Assembly: GCA_963785755.1 (NCBI GenBank) | Contig: CAWAXG010000073.1 | Span: forward strand, 62,001 to 126,000 | DNA length: 64,000 bases | Source: JACCXG01 sp963785755 | GTDB taxonomy: Bacteria; Acidobacteriota; Vicinamibacteria; Vicinamibacterales; 2-12-FULL-66-21 | Direction of reading: 5' to 3' | Shown: one piece after another, positions 56,402 to 63,665 of the stretch | Layout of the letters: each line of letters starts with the position of its first letter | Position numbering within the stretch: the stretch's first letter is position 1 | The notes under the pieces: generated by a model | The model's input: only the letters and a program-made list of their open reading frames with translations | Database searches by the model: none | Told to the model about the DNA's origin: nothing | Made by a program: the position numbers and the translations under genes

Positions 56402-56742
56402 GAGTCCACGGGCTGATTGTTCCTCTCTCGGAGGGGAACGGCCAGCAGAGGTTCGGTGAGCTAGCCAATGCGTTGGCCGCTGGCCAACGCATTGGCTACT
56501 CCGTCGGTCAGGTTGTCAGAACTTGTGGACTTTTCCTGAGGAATCCGCGCCCGAGTGGATCGTGCGTGGCGGTACGTTCATTGCTCTGCGTCAGCCGTCT
56601 GCCCGTTTCACGACGTCAGTTTTCCCGACGTCATTGCGGCAGGCAGTAGACAGCAGGTGCCGGGCGTGCTGCTTCGGTCTCCTCCGGGCCGGGGCAGTTC
56701 CTCCTCAGCTCGCAGCGCTGGCTCGGTGAATATGCCTGCTGT
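56402..56742. other. Non-coding region with two inverted repeats
   Basis: 341 bp with no supported gene. It holds a 17-bp perfect hairpin at 56462-56498 and the left arm of a wide 14-bp inverted repeat (56644-56657). That arm's partner (56735-56748) overlaps the end of the next minus-strand gene. Confidence 0.5.
56462..56498. repeat. 17-bp perfect hairpin
   Basis: The arms at 56462-56478 and 56482-56498 pair perfectly over 17 bp (TAGCCAATGCGTTGGCC and its complement) with a 3-nt loop. Each arm is itself nearly palindromic (GCCAA/TTGGC). It lies 60 nt downstream of the small membrane-protein gene and has no U-tract. Confidence 0.75.
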
Positions 56743-57003
56743 CTACTGGCTCCCGCCATTCACCCGAGCTGAGCTTTCAACCTCATCATCCGAATCGTCC
56801 TGGAGTTCGTCATCTCCCCACGGACTCGGCTGTGGGCCGGGGATGATGCCGGCGATGTCCGGATCCTCGCCGCCCGCGACGTTCGGGGTGTTCGCGCGGC
56901 GCATTTTGGCCTCGTCCCGTCGTCGGAGTTTTTCCTGCTGGCGTTCCTGACGGGCGCGCTCACGGGCGCGTTTCTGCTGGGTCACTTTCGGTCGGCTCGC
57001 CAT
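56743..57003 (-). CDS. Conserved-looking small charged protein
   Basis: 86 residues beginning MASRPKVTQQKRARERARQE. It has a strongly basic Arg/Lys/Glu-rich helix (residues 1-38) followed by an acidic Asp/Glu/Pro-rich tail (about 45-80). It resembles uncharacterised small KRxxERxRxExxxEK-type proteins found in many Gram-negative genomes. ATG 57003 has a GGAGG sequence within 10 nt upstream. It follows an intrinsic terminator, so it has its own promoter. Confidence 0.6.
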   Translation of the reverse strand: MASRPKVTQQKRARERARQERQQEKLRRRDEAKMRRANTPNVAGGEDPDIAGIIPGPQPSPWGDDELQDDSDDEVESSARVNGGSQ

Positions 57004-57049
57004 CGGGTCCCTCCTCCGCAGAACCCGCCCCTGCAGATGTCTGTACACG

Positions 57050-57075
57050 AAAAAAGCGCCGGTCGATACCGGCGC
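57050..57075 (-). terminator. Intrinsic terminator
   Basis: On the minus strand GCGCCGGT-ATCG-ACCGGCGC forms a perfect 8-bp GC-rich stem. TTTTTT follows directly. It lies 77 nt after the stop of the gene at 57153-57437, ahead of the next gene in the same direction. Confidence 0.9.
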
Positions 57076-57152
57076 CTGGGGCTGTCGCTAAGCTCCAAGG
57101 GGCGGTTGCCGCATCAACCGAGCATAACATGCTTCGGCTGGGCGGCGCTGGC

Positions 57153-57437
57153 TCAGCGCTTGCGGGATGACGGGCGCCGATGCGCCACGCGGCCTGACTT
57201 CGGGGCCGAATCGGCAAGCTCACTGGCGCTTCGCGCCAGGTCACGCAGGATCTTTCGCTGTTCCTCGGCCACGTCCAGGGCCCTCGTCAGATCGACGGCC
57301 AACTGCTGTAGACGCTCGACACGCTGTTCGTCGGTGACCGCCAGCAGCTGAGACGATCCTGGTGATATCACCTTCCCAATGAACTCGGTCCGGGTGTCTG
57401 TACTGGCTTCCGCGGCGTGGTCTGGATGCGTTCGCAT
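57153..57437 (-). CDS. Small hypothetical protein
   Basis: 94 residues, polar. A central amphipathic helix (about residues 35-75, VERLQQLAVDLTRALDVAEEQ) and a basic tail (RVAHRRPSSRKR) are visible. No family was recognised. A strong terminator downstream (57050-57075) supports a real transcription unit. Divergent from the dioxygenase gene. Confidence 0.5.
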   Translation of the reverse strand: MRTHPDHAAEASTDTRTEFIGKVISPGSSQLLAVTDEQRVERLQQLAVDLTRALDVAEEQRKILRDLARSASELADSAPKSGRVAHRRPSSRKR

Positions 57438-57548
57438 GAGCTTTTGCTGCGCCCTTGCGCAGCCTTCTTGTATGTTTCTACGATCGTTGCGGCCGGTCGT
57501 GGTTCATTTCGATCGATGCCGACTCGTAACCCTCACGGAGAGCTCCAT

Positions 57549-58508
57549 ATGCGTCCACCACACGGTCTTCACCACGTGACCGCCATCGCCGGCCCAGCTC
57601 AGGAAAACCTCGACTTCTACGCCGGTGTGCTGGGGATGCGCCTCGTCAAGAAAAGCGTCAATCAGGACGACCCGGGGACGTATCACCTGTTCTACGCCGA
57701 TGCCGAGGGGCGACCAGGCACCGACCTCACGTTTTTCCCATGGTCGCGGCACGCTCCCGCTCGCGACGGGCATGGGTTGAGCGTCGAGGTTGCGCTCACC
57801 GTTCCCGCGGGCAGCCTCGCGTTCTGGACGGATCGCCTGGCGCATTACGGCACGACCCTGGGCAAGGTGGAGCAGAGATTCGGCCGTGCCGTCCTGCCGT
57901 TGACCGATCCGCACGGACTGCGGGTGGCGCTGGTGGAAACCGACGAAGCGGGACAGCGGCCGTTTACGCCGTGGGAGAGCAGCCCCGTCCCGCCGGAGCG
58001 ACAGGTTCGCGGCCTCGAAAGTGCCCGGATGCGCGAGCACGATCTCGGACCGACGACGGCGTTCCTGACTGACGTCCTCGGCTTCAGTTTCATCGCCGAG
58101 GAAAACGGGTGGCATCGCTACGGCGTCAGCGGCGGCGAGTCGGGCGCATACGTGGATCTTCAGGCGGTCCCCACCGCTCGTCGCGGAGCATGGGGCGTCG
58201 GCAGCATTCATCACCTCGCCTGGCGAGTCGCCGACGGGGAGCACCAGCTTGCGCTGCGCGATCGAGTCGCTCGCGCGGCGCGCCAGCCAACCCCTGTCAT
58301 CGATCGATTCTGGTTTCAGTCGGTGTACTTCCTCGAACCCGGAGGCGTCCTGTTCGAGCTCGCCACGGACGGGCCGGGATTTGCGGTGGACGAAGAGCCC
58401 GCGCACCTCGGCGAGTCCCTGGTGTTGCCTCCCTGGTTGGAGTCGCAGCGGGCAGCGATCGAAGCGGGGCTCCCTGCTCTGCGATCGCCGGTCGCCGCAG
58501 AAAAGTAG
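57549..58508 (+). CDS. Ring-cleaving dioxygenase-like VOC protein (MhqO/MhqA type)
   Basis: 319-residue protein with two vicinal-oxygen-chelate modules. Candidate metal ligands are His in GLHHVTAIAG (about residue 8), His in SIHHLAWRV and Glu in VLFELATDGPG, the facial triad of extradiol-type enzymes. MhqO/MhqA relatives degrade hydroquinones. Start: ATG 57549; the longer upstream frame overlaps the divergent gene. Confidence 0.85.
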   Translation: MRPPHGLHHVTAIAGPAQENLDFYAGVLGMRLVKKSVNQDDPGTYHLFYADAEGRPGTDLTFFPWSRHAPARDGHGLSVEVALTVPAGSLAFWTDRLAHYGTTLGKVEQRFGRAVLPLTDPHGLRVALVETDEAGQRPFTPWESSPVPPERQVRGLESARMREHDLGPTTAFLTDVLGFSFIAEENGWHRYGVSGGESGAYVDLQAVPTARRGAWGVGSIHHLAWRVADGEHQLALRDRVARAARQPTPVIDRFWFQSVYFLEPGGVLFELATDGPGFAVDEEPAHLGESLVLPPWLESQRAAIEAGLPALRSPVAAEK

Positions 58509-58535
58509 GTGTTGGGGCTGAAGTCCGAGTGTTCG

Positions 58536-58697
58536 CTAGGCTCCGAGGAGCAGCAACGCGGCGAGAACGATGGTGTAGCCCGCACCGCAGTACGCGGCGA
58601 TCAGCAGCGCACGCGCGCGTCTATTGAGACGCGGCCATGCTGCCAGCGGATGAAGGCCGAACGCAACGGATCGGCCGAGAAGGATTTCCCACGCCAT
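58536..58697 (-). CDS. Small membrane protein of unknown function
   Basis: 53 residues beginning MAWEILLGRSVAF. An N-terminal amphipathic segment and a basic RLNRRARA turn are followed by a C-terminal hydrophobic helix (about 31-52). The frame is open further upstream, but the upstream part has no coding character. It sits between two plus-strand genes in antisense orientation. No family was recognised; coding is plausible but unproven. Confidence 0.4.
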   Translation of the reverse strand: MAWEILLGRSVAFGLHPLAAWPRLNRRARALLIAAYCGAGYTIVLAALLLLGA

Positions 58698-58879
58698 GCA
58701 CGACCGCGCTCGCAAGAGTCGTCCCAGGCCGCAGGCATGAATTCCTTGGCCTTTGAGAATGCTCAAAATCGGAAGTCTGCCGTCAGGCTGACAAAAGCCG
58801 CGGCAGACGGTGACGAAGATGAGATGACAAGAAAGCGTGCGGCCCGTGTGAGCCGGATACACTAAGTCACATCGTCGCC

Positions 58880-60265
58880 ATGTCCAAGCATCCGGCCCTC
58901 GAGTCAGCCATCGAAGCACTCAAGAATCTCCTGGGTTCACGCGCGTCCGACGCCCCGGCCGTCCTCGAACATCACAGTCACGGGGAGTCCTACCACCCGC
59001 CAGCCGCGCCCGATGTGGTCTGCTTCCCCGTGAACACGCAGGAAGTCATCCAGATCGTGGATATCAGCGAGCGCTTCCAGCTGCCCCTCATCCCGTTCGG
59101 CGCAGGAACCTCGCTCGAAGGACACGTGCACGCAATCCGGGGCGGTATCTCCGTCGACCTGCGTGAGATGAACCGCATCCTTCGCGTCAGCGCGGAAGAT
59201 CTCGATGCCACCGTCGAAGCGGGCGTCACGCGATTGCAGCTTGCGAAGGCCCTGCGAAACACCGGTCTCATGTTTCCCGTCGACCCCGGTGCCGACGCGA
59301 CGATCGGCGGCATGGCGGCAACCCGGGCCTCCGGCACAACCGCGGTTCGCTACGGAACGATGCGCGAGAACGTTCTCAGCGTGACCGCCGTGCTCGCCGA
59401 CGGCCGTGTCGTGGCGACCGGCTCGCGAGCCCGAAAATCGGCGGCCGGATATGACCTGACGCGGCTGCTCGTGGGATCGGAAGGAACGCTGGGGATCATT
59501 ACCGAGGTGACGGTCAGGCTCCATCCTGTGCCCGAGGCGGTCTCGGCTGCGGTCTGCTCATTCGATGGAATTCAAGGCGCGGTGGATACCGTCATCGCGA
59601 CCATTCAGCTGGGGATCCCGGTCGCCCGCATCGAGCTGCTGGACGAAGTGCAGATGGACGCGATCAACCGTCACGCGAAGACAGCGTACCCGGTTGCCCC
59701 CACGCTCATCTTCGAATTTCATGGCGACAGCGAACAGCACGTCGCGCATCAGGCCCAGGCGGTGCAGGCCGCCGCGTCAGAGAATGGGGGCCACGACTTC
59801 GAGTGGGCGAGCCGGCTCGAAGATCGCGAACGGCTGTGGCAGGCACGGCACAACGCCCACTACGCGGGCCTCGCCCTGCGCCCCGGCTGCCGCTCGTGGG
59901 CGACGGACGTCTGCGTGCCGATTTCGCGCCTTGCCGAATGCGTCGTCGAAACCAAGCGCGATCACGAGGGCGCGCCGTTTCCAATCTGTCTGGTCGGACA
60001 CGCAGGCGACGGCAACTTCCATGTGATGTATCTGCTCGATCCGGCGAGCACATCAGAGCTCGACGAAGCCAGGCGGCTGAACGACCGGATGGTGGCGCGG
60101 GCGCTGGCGATGGGTGGAACGTGCACCGGTGAGCACGGAGTCGGCTACGGGAAGATGAAGTATCTCGAGGCCGAGCACGGTCCCGGCCTCGAAGTCATGC
60201 GGGCGATCAAGCGGGCGCTCGATCCCGACAATCGGATGAATCCCGGAAAGATCGTGGACGTCTGA
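58880..60265 (+). CDS. FAD-linked oxidase, D-lactate/glycolate dehydrogenase type
   Basis: 461-residue flavoprotein of the GlcD family. The FAD-binding domain (about 40-220) has PFGAGTSLEGH and GLMFPVDPGADATIGGMAA. The cap domain has the C-terminal GHAGDGNFHVMYLLDP and CTGEHGVGYGK motifs. D-lactate, glycolate or another 2-hydroxy acid is the likely substrate. No GlcE/GlcF partner is adjacent, so it may act alone as a cytochrome-linked D-lactate dehydrogenase. Confidence 0.9.
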   Translation: MSKHPALESAIEALKNLLGSRASDAPAVLEHHSHGESYHPPAAPDVVCFPVNTQEVIQIVDISERFQLPLIPFGAGTSLEGHVHAIRGGISVDLREMNRILRVSAEDLDATVEAGVTRLQLAKALRNTGLMFPVDPGADATIGGMAATRASGTTAVRYGTMRENVLSVTAVLADGRVVATGSRARKSAAGYDLTRLLVGSEGTLGIITEVTVRLHPVPEAVSAAVCSFDGIQGAVDTVIATIQLGIPVARIELLDEVQMDAINRHAKTAYPVAPTLIFEFHGDSEQHVAHQAQAVQAAASENGGHDFEWASRLEDRERLWQARHNAHYAGLALRPGCRSWATDVCVPISRLAECVVETKRDHEGAPFPICLVGHAGDGNFHVMYLLDPASTSELDEARRLNDRMVARALAMGGTCTGEHGVGYGKMKYLEAEHGPGLEVMRAIKRALDPDNRMNPGKIVDV

Positions 60266-60295
60266 CCGGGCAACCGCGAGATCGGCCGCGACTAC

Positions 60296-60792
60296 CTAGA
60301 ACGTAATCGCATCCCGCTTCTTTTCGAGGGCGTCCCGATTGAGGCCGGGCACTTTCAGCAGCGCCTCGAAATCCTCGAACGGACCGTGCTGTTTCCGATA
60401 CGCCACGATGGCGCCGGCCAATTCATCGGTTATCGCCAGCACCTCGGCGATGGAGTCGGCCGCCGCTCTGTTGACATCGACGCGGCCGTATCCTTCGTGA
60501 GGTAGGTCAGGATCGTATCGAACTCCTCGTCGGTCACCGCTGCGCCGCGCGCAGTGATCATCGTCGTGATCGCCTCCTCCCATTGGCTGCGCGTTCGACG
60601 CACTGCCGTGATCCGCTCGACCGGATGACATCGTCCACAGACCGTGACGAACACCTGCTCGGCCTTGCCGTCCTGAGCGGTTGGCGCCAGCGGCGCGCCG
60701 CTGAGGGGGCCGAATGCGTGGAGCAAGCTCACAATAACGACGACGCTGATCTGCACAGTCAAGCGAAGGCTGTCAGTTCGATGCATGGACAT
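60296..60792 (-). CDS. Exported single-heme-motif protein with C-terminal HhH domain, apparent frameshift
   Basis: N-terminal membrane/signal segment (about residues 10-35), then a heme-attachment motif CGRCH (VTVCGRCHPVER), an EF-like helix region (MITARGAAVTDEEF), and in another frame a ComEA-type helix-hairpin-helix. The HhH part starts DVNRAAADSIAEVL and contains LLKVPGLNRDALEKKR. One base is missing at 60491-60492; adding it gives about 165 residues. ATG 60792 has GAGGAA upstream. A small cytochrome c-like protein with an HhH tail is unusual; the HhH may act as a protein-binding domain here. Confidence 0.7.
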
Positions 60793-60956
60793 GTGATTTG
60801 TTCCTCGACCCCGATTCGTTCGTACCCCGCCGTTCCACGAGCTGGCGTGATCGCGGGCGTGCCGTACACCTCGCCAAGGGCGGCGGCGACGCGTGAGACC
60901 TCTGTCGCACCCAGCCGTTTCCGGTCGCGCTGCAGGATCGCGGCGAATGCGGTCAC
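60759..60956 (-). pseudogene. Truncated asparagine-synthetase-like (lasso cyclase-type) N-terminus
   Basis: 65 residues from a GTG that overlaps the stop of the B2-like gene (GTGA), a typical operon junction. The start, MTAFAAILQRDRKRLG followed by ATEVSRVAAALG, resembles the first beta-strand and helix of the glutaminase-like domain of asparagine synthetase/lasso-cyclase proteins. The domain then breaks off into the next gene's start. The AsnB nucleophile Cys is absent, as in many lasso cyclases. Assignment is by short similarity and position only. Confidence 0.4.
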
Positions 60957-61390
60957 GGCGTTCGACGAGCCTCCAGCGACGCGTAACGCGCCGCCTCCTC
61001 CGCTCCCGTAACGACGACGCCCTCGCTTTCGAGCCAGGCGTGTGCCTGCAGCCGGCGGCTGTCGTCGAAGTGAACGCCAAAGTTCAGGGTTGAGTGGCGG
61101 CCCTCGCGCCGGAGCAGGCATTCCGCCGCCACACCTCGAGCAAGACAGCGGGACCCGCTCAGCATCCGGGTCGCGCGATCGATCGCGCGCGCACACTCGT
61201 GCACGCTCATCCCCGGTTGCTTACTCTTTCGCGGCCCGATCTTCGTTACGGATCGCCGCACAGTGGCGTACGGCAGAACGGCCAGCGCAATCCGTGTGAC
61301 CGTCAGCCAGCCGAGCGCTCGAATGGCGTGCGCCCGCACCCGGGCATCGAGTCGAAGCCCGCTACGCGCTGTCAGCAGGAGCGATCGCAA
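60953..61390 (-). CDS. Lasso peptide B2-type transglutaminase-like protease
   Basis: 145-residue protein of the lasso peptide biosynthesis B2 family (leader peptidase). The Cys motif is SRCLARGVAAECLLRREG (about residues 91-108). The His motif is LQAHAWLESEGVVV (about 122-135). A hydrophobic N-terminal helix (about 20-45) precedes them. The TTG start at 61390 gives the typical family length and overlaps the PqqD stop by 19 nt. The longer open frame upstream lies inside PqqD. It probably cleaves a leader peptide. Confidence 0.8.
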   Translation of the reverse strand: MRSLLLTARSGLRLDARVRAHAIRALGWLTVTRIALAVLPYATVRRSVTKIGPRKSKQPGMSVHECARAIDRATRMLSGSRCLARGVAAECLLRREGRHSTLNFGVHFDDSRRLQAHAWLESEGVVVTGAEEAARYASLEARRTP

Positions 61391-61662
61391 CGAGCCCTCA
61401 GCGCGTGGAGGTCGCCCAGCAGGTCCTGGAGGTCCGCTTTCGCATCGTCGAGCGAGACGTCGTACTCCGCGACCAGCACGGCCGCGATGTCGTCGAGTGT
61501 TCGGGGTTGCTGCAGCAGCTCCCAGATGCGGACACCGACCCTGCTCAAGCCGTAATCCACGCTGTCGCGCAATCCGAGGATGACCACCTCGTCGCCCAGC
61601 GTCGTTGAAAGCTGGTTCGTGGTCGCCGCGGCTGAGGCACCGCCCGAGAATGGCTTGTCCAC
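61372..61662 (-). CDS. PqqD-family leader-recognition protein (RRE, B1-type)
   Basis: 96-residue PqqD-like winged-helix protein. The core is TLGDEVVILGLRDSVDYGL, VGVRIWELLQQPRTL and VLVAEYDVSLDDAKADLQ. Such proteins bind RiPP leader peptides. GTG 61662 is chosen. A -10-like TACACT (61669-61674) lies 6 nt upstream and no Shine-Dalgarno sequence is present. An in-frame ATG at 61731 would add 23 residues. The overlap with the B2-type gene downstream gives the standard lasso B1-B2 order. Confidence 0.8.
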   Translation of the reverse strand: MDKPFSGGASAAATTNQLSTTLGDEVVILGLRDSVDYGLSRVGVRIWELLQQPRTLDDIAAVLVAEYDVSLDDAKADLQDLLGDLHALRARCDRSC

Positions 61663-61774
61663 GAGCGCAGTGTATCGCACGTGTGTCCGGGCTCCGTCGT
61701 GAGGTAATCTGTTCGCGCAACCTGCGGCCATGTCCGGATCGACATGTCACGCAGCTGATTCGAGGAGAAGACGG

Positions 61775-62314
61775 ATGCGCCGAAGAGCAAGTGTGATTGT
61801 GACGATGATGTTGTCCGCGACCGCCCTGGCATCTGCCCAGAAGCTGACCGATGTCCATCCTGGCAAGGGCGGCAGCCCGCACGTCAAGGCGGAGTGGACC
61901 GTTGATGGGGCCGCCATTTCGATCGAGTACGGGCGGCCGTATGTGAAGGGGCGGGCCGACGAGAAACTGATGCCGCCGGGACAGCCATGGCGCACCGGCG
62001 CCGATGAAGCGACTGTGTTGACCACTGACAAGCCGCTCAAGTTCGGGACCCTGAGCCTTGCCCCCGGCAGCTACACGATCAACACGCAGCCGGGAGACGC
62101 GTGGCAGTTGATCATCGGCAAGCTCGGCAAGCCTGGTCAGTGGGGTGTTCCCTACAACGCCTCGCTGGAGATCGGGCGGGCGCCCATGCAGATCACGAAA
62201 GCCAAAGCTCCCGTCGAGCAGGTCACGATTTCGGTCGACGATACCCCCGCCGGCGCGACGCTCCGGGTCGAATGGGGTAACGCCCGAGCCACGATTCCCT
62301 TCACGGTAGGATAG
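61775..62314 (+). CDS. DUF2911 family exported protein
   Basis: 179 residues. A signal peptide (residues 1-22, ending ASAQ) is followed by a DUF2911 domain. It has the characteristic ISIEYGRPYVKGR, MPPGQPWRTGADEAT and LAPGSYTINTQPG motifs. Function is unknown. ATG 61775 has GAGGAG 9 nt upstream. Family members are common in Acidobacteria and Bacteroidota. Confidence 0.92.
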   Translation: MRRRASVIVTMMLSATALASAQKLTDVHPGKGGSPHVKAEWTVDGAAISIEYGRPYVKGRADEKLMPPGQPWRTGADEATVLTTDKPLKFGTLSLAPGSYTINTQPGDAWQLIIGKLGKPGQWGVPYNASLEIGRAPMQITKAKAPVEQVTISVDDTPAGATLRVEWGNARATIPFTVG

Positions 62315-62338
62315 GCAGCCGACGATCCGCGCGCTGTG

Positions 62339-62385
62339 GGTGAACCGCGCACGCGCTGAAGATGTTCATCGCGTGCCGGTTCACC
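62339..62385 (+). terminator. Long hairpin downstream of the DUF2911 gene
   Basis: The arms GGTGAACCGCGCACGCG (62339-62355) and CGCGTGCCGGTTCACC (62370-62385) pair over about 16 bp with one bulged base and a 14-nt loop. It begins 25 nt after the stop codon. There is no U-tract, so termination would need Rho or the hairpin protects the 3' end. Confidence 0.55.
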
Positions 62386-62494
62386 ACCGTGCGACTCACC
62401 TTCCAGACCTGATCTCTCCGGTTCAGCGGCTGGTTGAAACCCGCCTTCTGGAGGCGGCGACAGGGACTGAGCCCTGAGGATTGTGTGGAGGCGC

Positions 62495-62908
62495 TCAGCG
62501 GGCCCGGACAGACGCGTCACCACGCCGCCTGGCAAGCACCGACGCTCCGCGACGGGTCTTCACCGGCGCCGCTGCCGCTCTGGCGCTTTCGGCATCAGCA
62601 GCCACCCACTTCTCCGCCCAATGCGCGATCGCCGTCAAGGCGGGCGCCAGGGCGCGCCCTTTCGAGGTCAGCGAATACTCGACCCTGACCGGCGTCTCGG
62701 GGACGACCGTGCGCGCCACGATTTCTTCCTCTTCGAGCTCGCGGAGTCGCTCGGACAACATGCGGTCGGTGATGTCGGGAATCGCCGACCGAAGCTCTGC
62801 GTAGCGCGACGGCCCGTTGAGCAGGATCTGGATGATCGCGCCCGACCACCGGCGGCCGATCAGCTCGACTGCCTTGTGAAACCGTGCGCACAACCCGGGC
62901 GATGACAT
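62495..62908 (-). CDS. HxlR-family transcriptional regulator
   Basis: 137-residue winged-helix regulator. The HxlR core is VELIGRRWSGAIIQILLNGPSRYAEL, ITDRMLSERLRELEE and YSLTSKGRAL. It is divergent from a YceI gene with a shared control region. HxlR members respond to reactive electrophiles or oxidants. A Cys at residue 7 (PGLCARF) could be a sensor. A basic Ala/Arg tail follows the domain. Confidence 0.93.
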   Translation of the reverse strand: MSSPGLCARFHKAVELIGRRWSGAIIQILLNGPSRYAELRSAIPDITDRMLSERLRELEEEEIVARTVVPETPVRVEYSLTSKGRALAPALTAIAHWAEKWVAADAESARAAAAPVKTRRGASVLARRRGDASVRAR

Positions 62909-62935
62909 GCCCCCATTCTACCAGGAAAGGAGGAC

Positions 62936-62986
62936 TTGACGTGCGTAACATTAAAAAGTATAGTTATATGCATATTGAGAAGTTAC
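62936..62986 (+). promoter_or_regulatory. YceI promoter and HxlR operator region
   Basis: -35 TTGACG (62936-62941) and -10 TATAGT (62959-62964) are separated by 17 bp. The expected start lies inside the perfect palindrome ATATGCATAT (62966-62975). An outer inverted pair GTAAC (62945-62949) and GTTAC (62982-62986) frames it. This AT-rich island stands out in a GC-rich context and precedes an AAGGAG ribosome-binding site. Confidence 0.7.
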
Positions 62987-63007
62987 TAGCCAGAAAGAAG
63001 GAGAATC

Positions 63008-63574
63008 ATGAGTGCCACCGTTCAGACCGCAGCCGCCCGCACCACCTGGGCCGTCGATCCCGTTCACTCCAGCGTCGAGTTCGCCGTTCGCCACCTGATG
63101 ATTACGACCGTCAAAGGGCGATTCGCCGAGGTTCAGGGCGACGTCGTCCTCGACGCGCTCGATCCCGCCGGATCCTCGGCGAACATCACGATTGCCGTCG
63201 CCAGCATCGACACACGCGAACCCCAGCGTGACGCGCACCTGCGCTCCGCCGACTTCTTCGAGGTGGATCGCTACCCGACGATGACGTTTCGCAGCACCCG
63301 GGTGGCCGGACACTCACCCGAAGCCTTTACCTTGATCGGGGATCTGACCATTCACGGAGTCACCCGCGAGGTGGCGCTCGACGTGACGTCCGAAGGACGT
63401 TCGAAGGATCCGTGGGGCGGTCAGCGAGCGGGTTTTTCGGCCACGACCAGGATCAAGCGGAGTGACTACGAGCTCACCTGGAATCAGCTGCTCGAAACCG
63501 GTGGCCTCGCGGTCAGTGACGAGGTGAAGATCTCACTCGACATCCAGCTCGTGAACAAAGGGGATCAGGCCTGA
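63008..63574 (+). CDS. YceI-family protein
   Basis: 188-residue lipocalin-like protein of the YceI family, which binds isoprenoid-type lipids. Motifs include WAVDPVHSSVEFAVRHLMI, SADFFEVDRYPTMTF and GDLTIHGVTREVALDV. There is no clear signal peptide (N-terminus MSATVQTAAART), so it may be cytoplasmic. It is divergently transcribed with an HxlR regulator. Confidence 0.93.
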   Translation: MSATVQTAAARTTWAVDPVHSSVEFAVRHLMITTVKGRFAEVQGDVVLDALDPAGSSANITIAVASIDTREPQRDAHLRSADFFEVDRYPTMTFRSTRVAGHSPEAFTLIGDLTIHGVTREVALDVTSEGRSKDPWGGQRAGFSATTRIKRSDYELTWNQLLETGGLAVSDEVKISLDIQLVNKGDQA

Positions 63575-63607
63575 GACCGGCCATGATCAGGCTGCTGCGC
63601 GATGCCG

Positions 63608-63636
63608 GCTGCGCCGGGGCATACCCCGGGCGCAGC
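63608..63636. terminator. Bidirectional hairpin between yceI and the TonB-domain gene
   Basis: GCTGCGCCGGGG (63608-63619) pairs with CCCCGGGCGCAGC (63624-63636) with one bulged G and a 4-nt loop. It lies between convergent genes. No T-run is adjacent. Confidence 0.5.
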
Positions 63637-63665
63637 GTCATCCGCGTTCGAGGTGCGGCCTCGGG

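Noticed and set aside
60430..61080. A long separate protein upstream of the CxxCH motif in the same frame
   Set aside because: The upstream part overlaps the B2-type gene and has no coding character; ATG 60792 with GAGGAA is the sensible start.
61732..61882. Lasso precursor peptide upstream of the PqqD-like gene
   Set aside because: All three minus-strand frames were read; none shows a leader-core pattern, and the region is occupied by the divergent DUF2911 gene.
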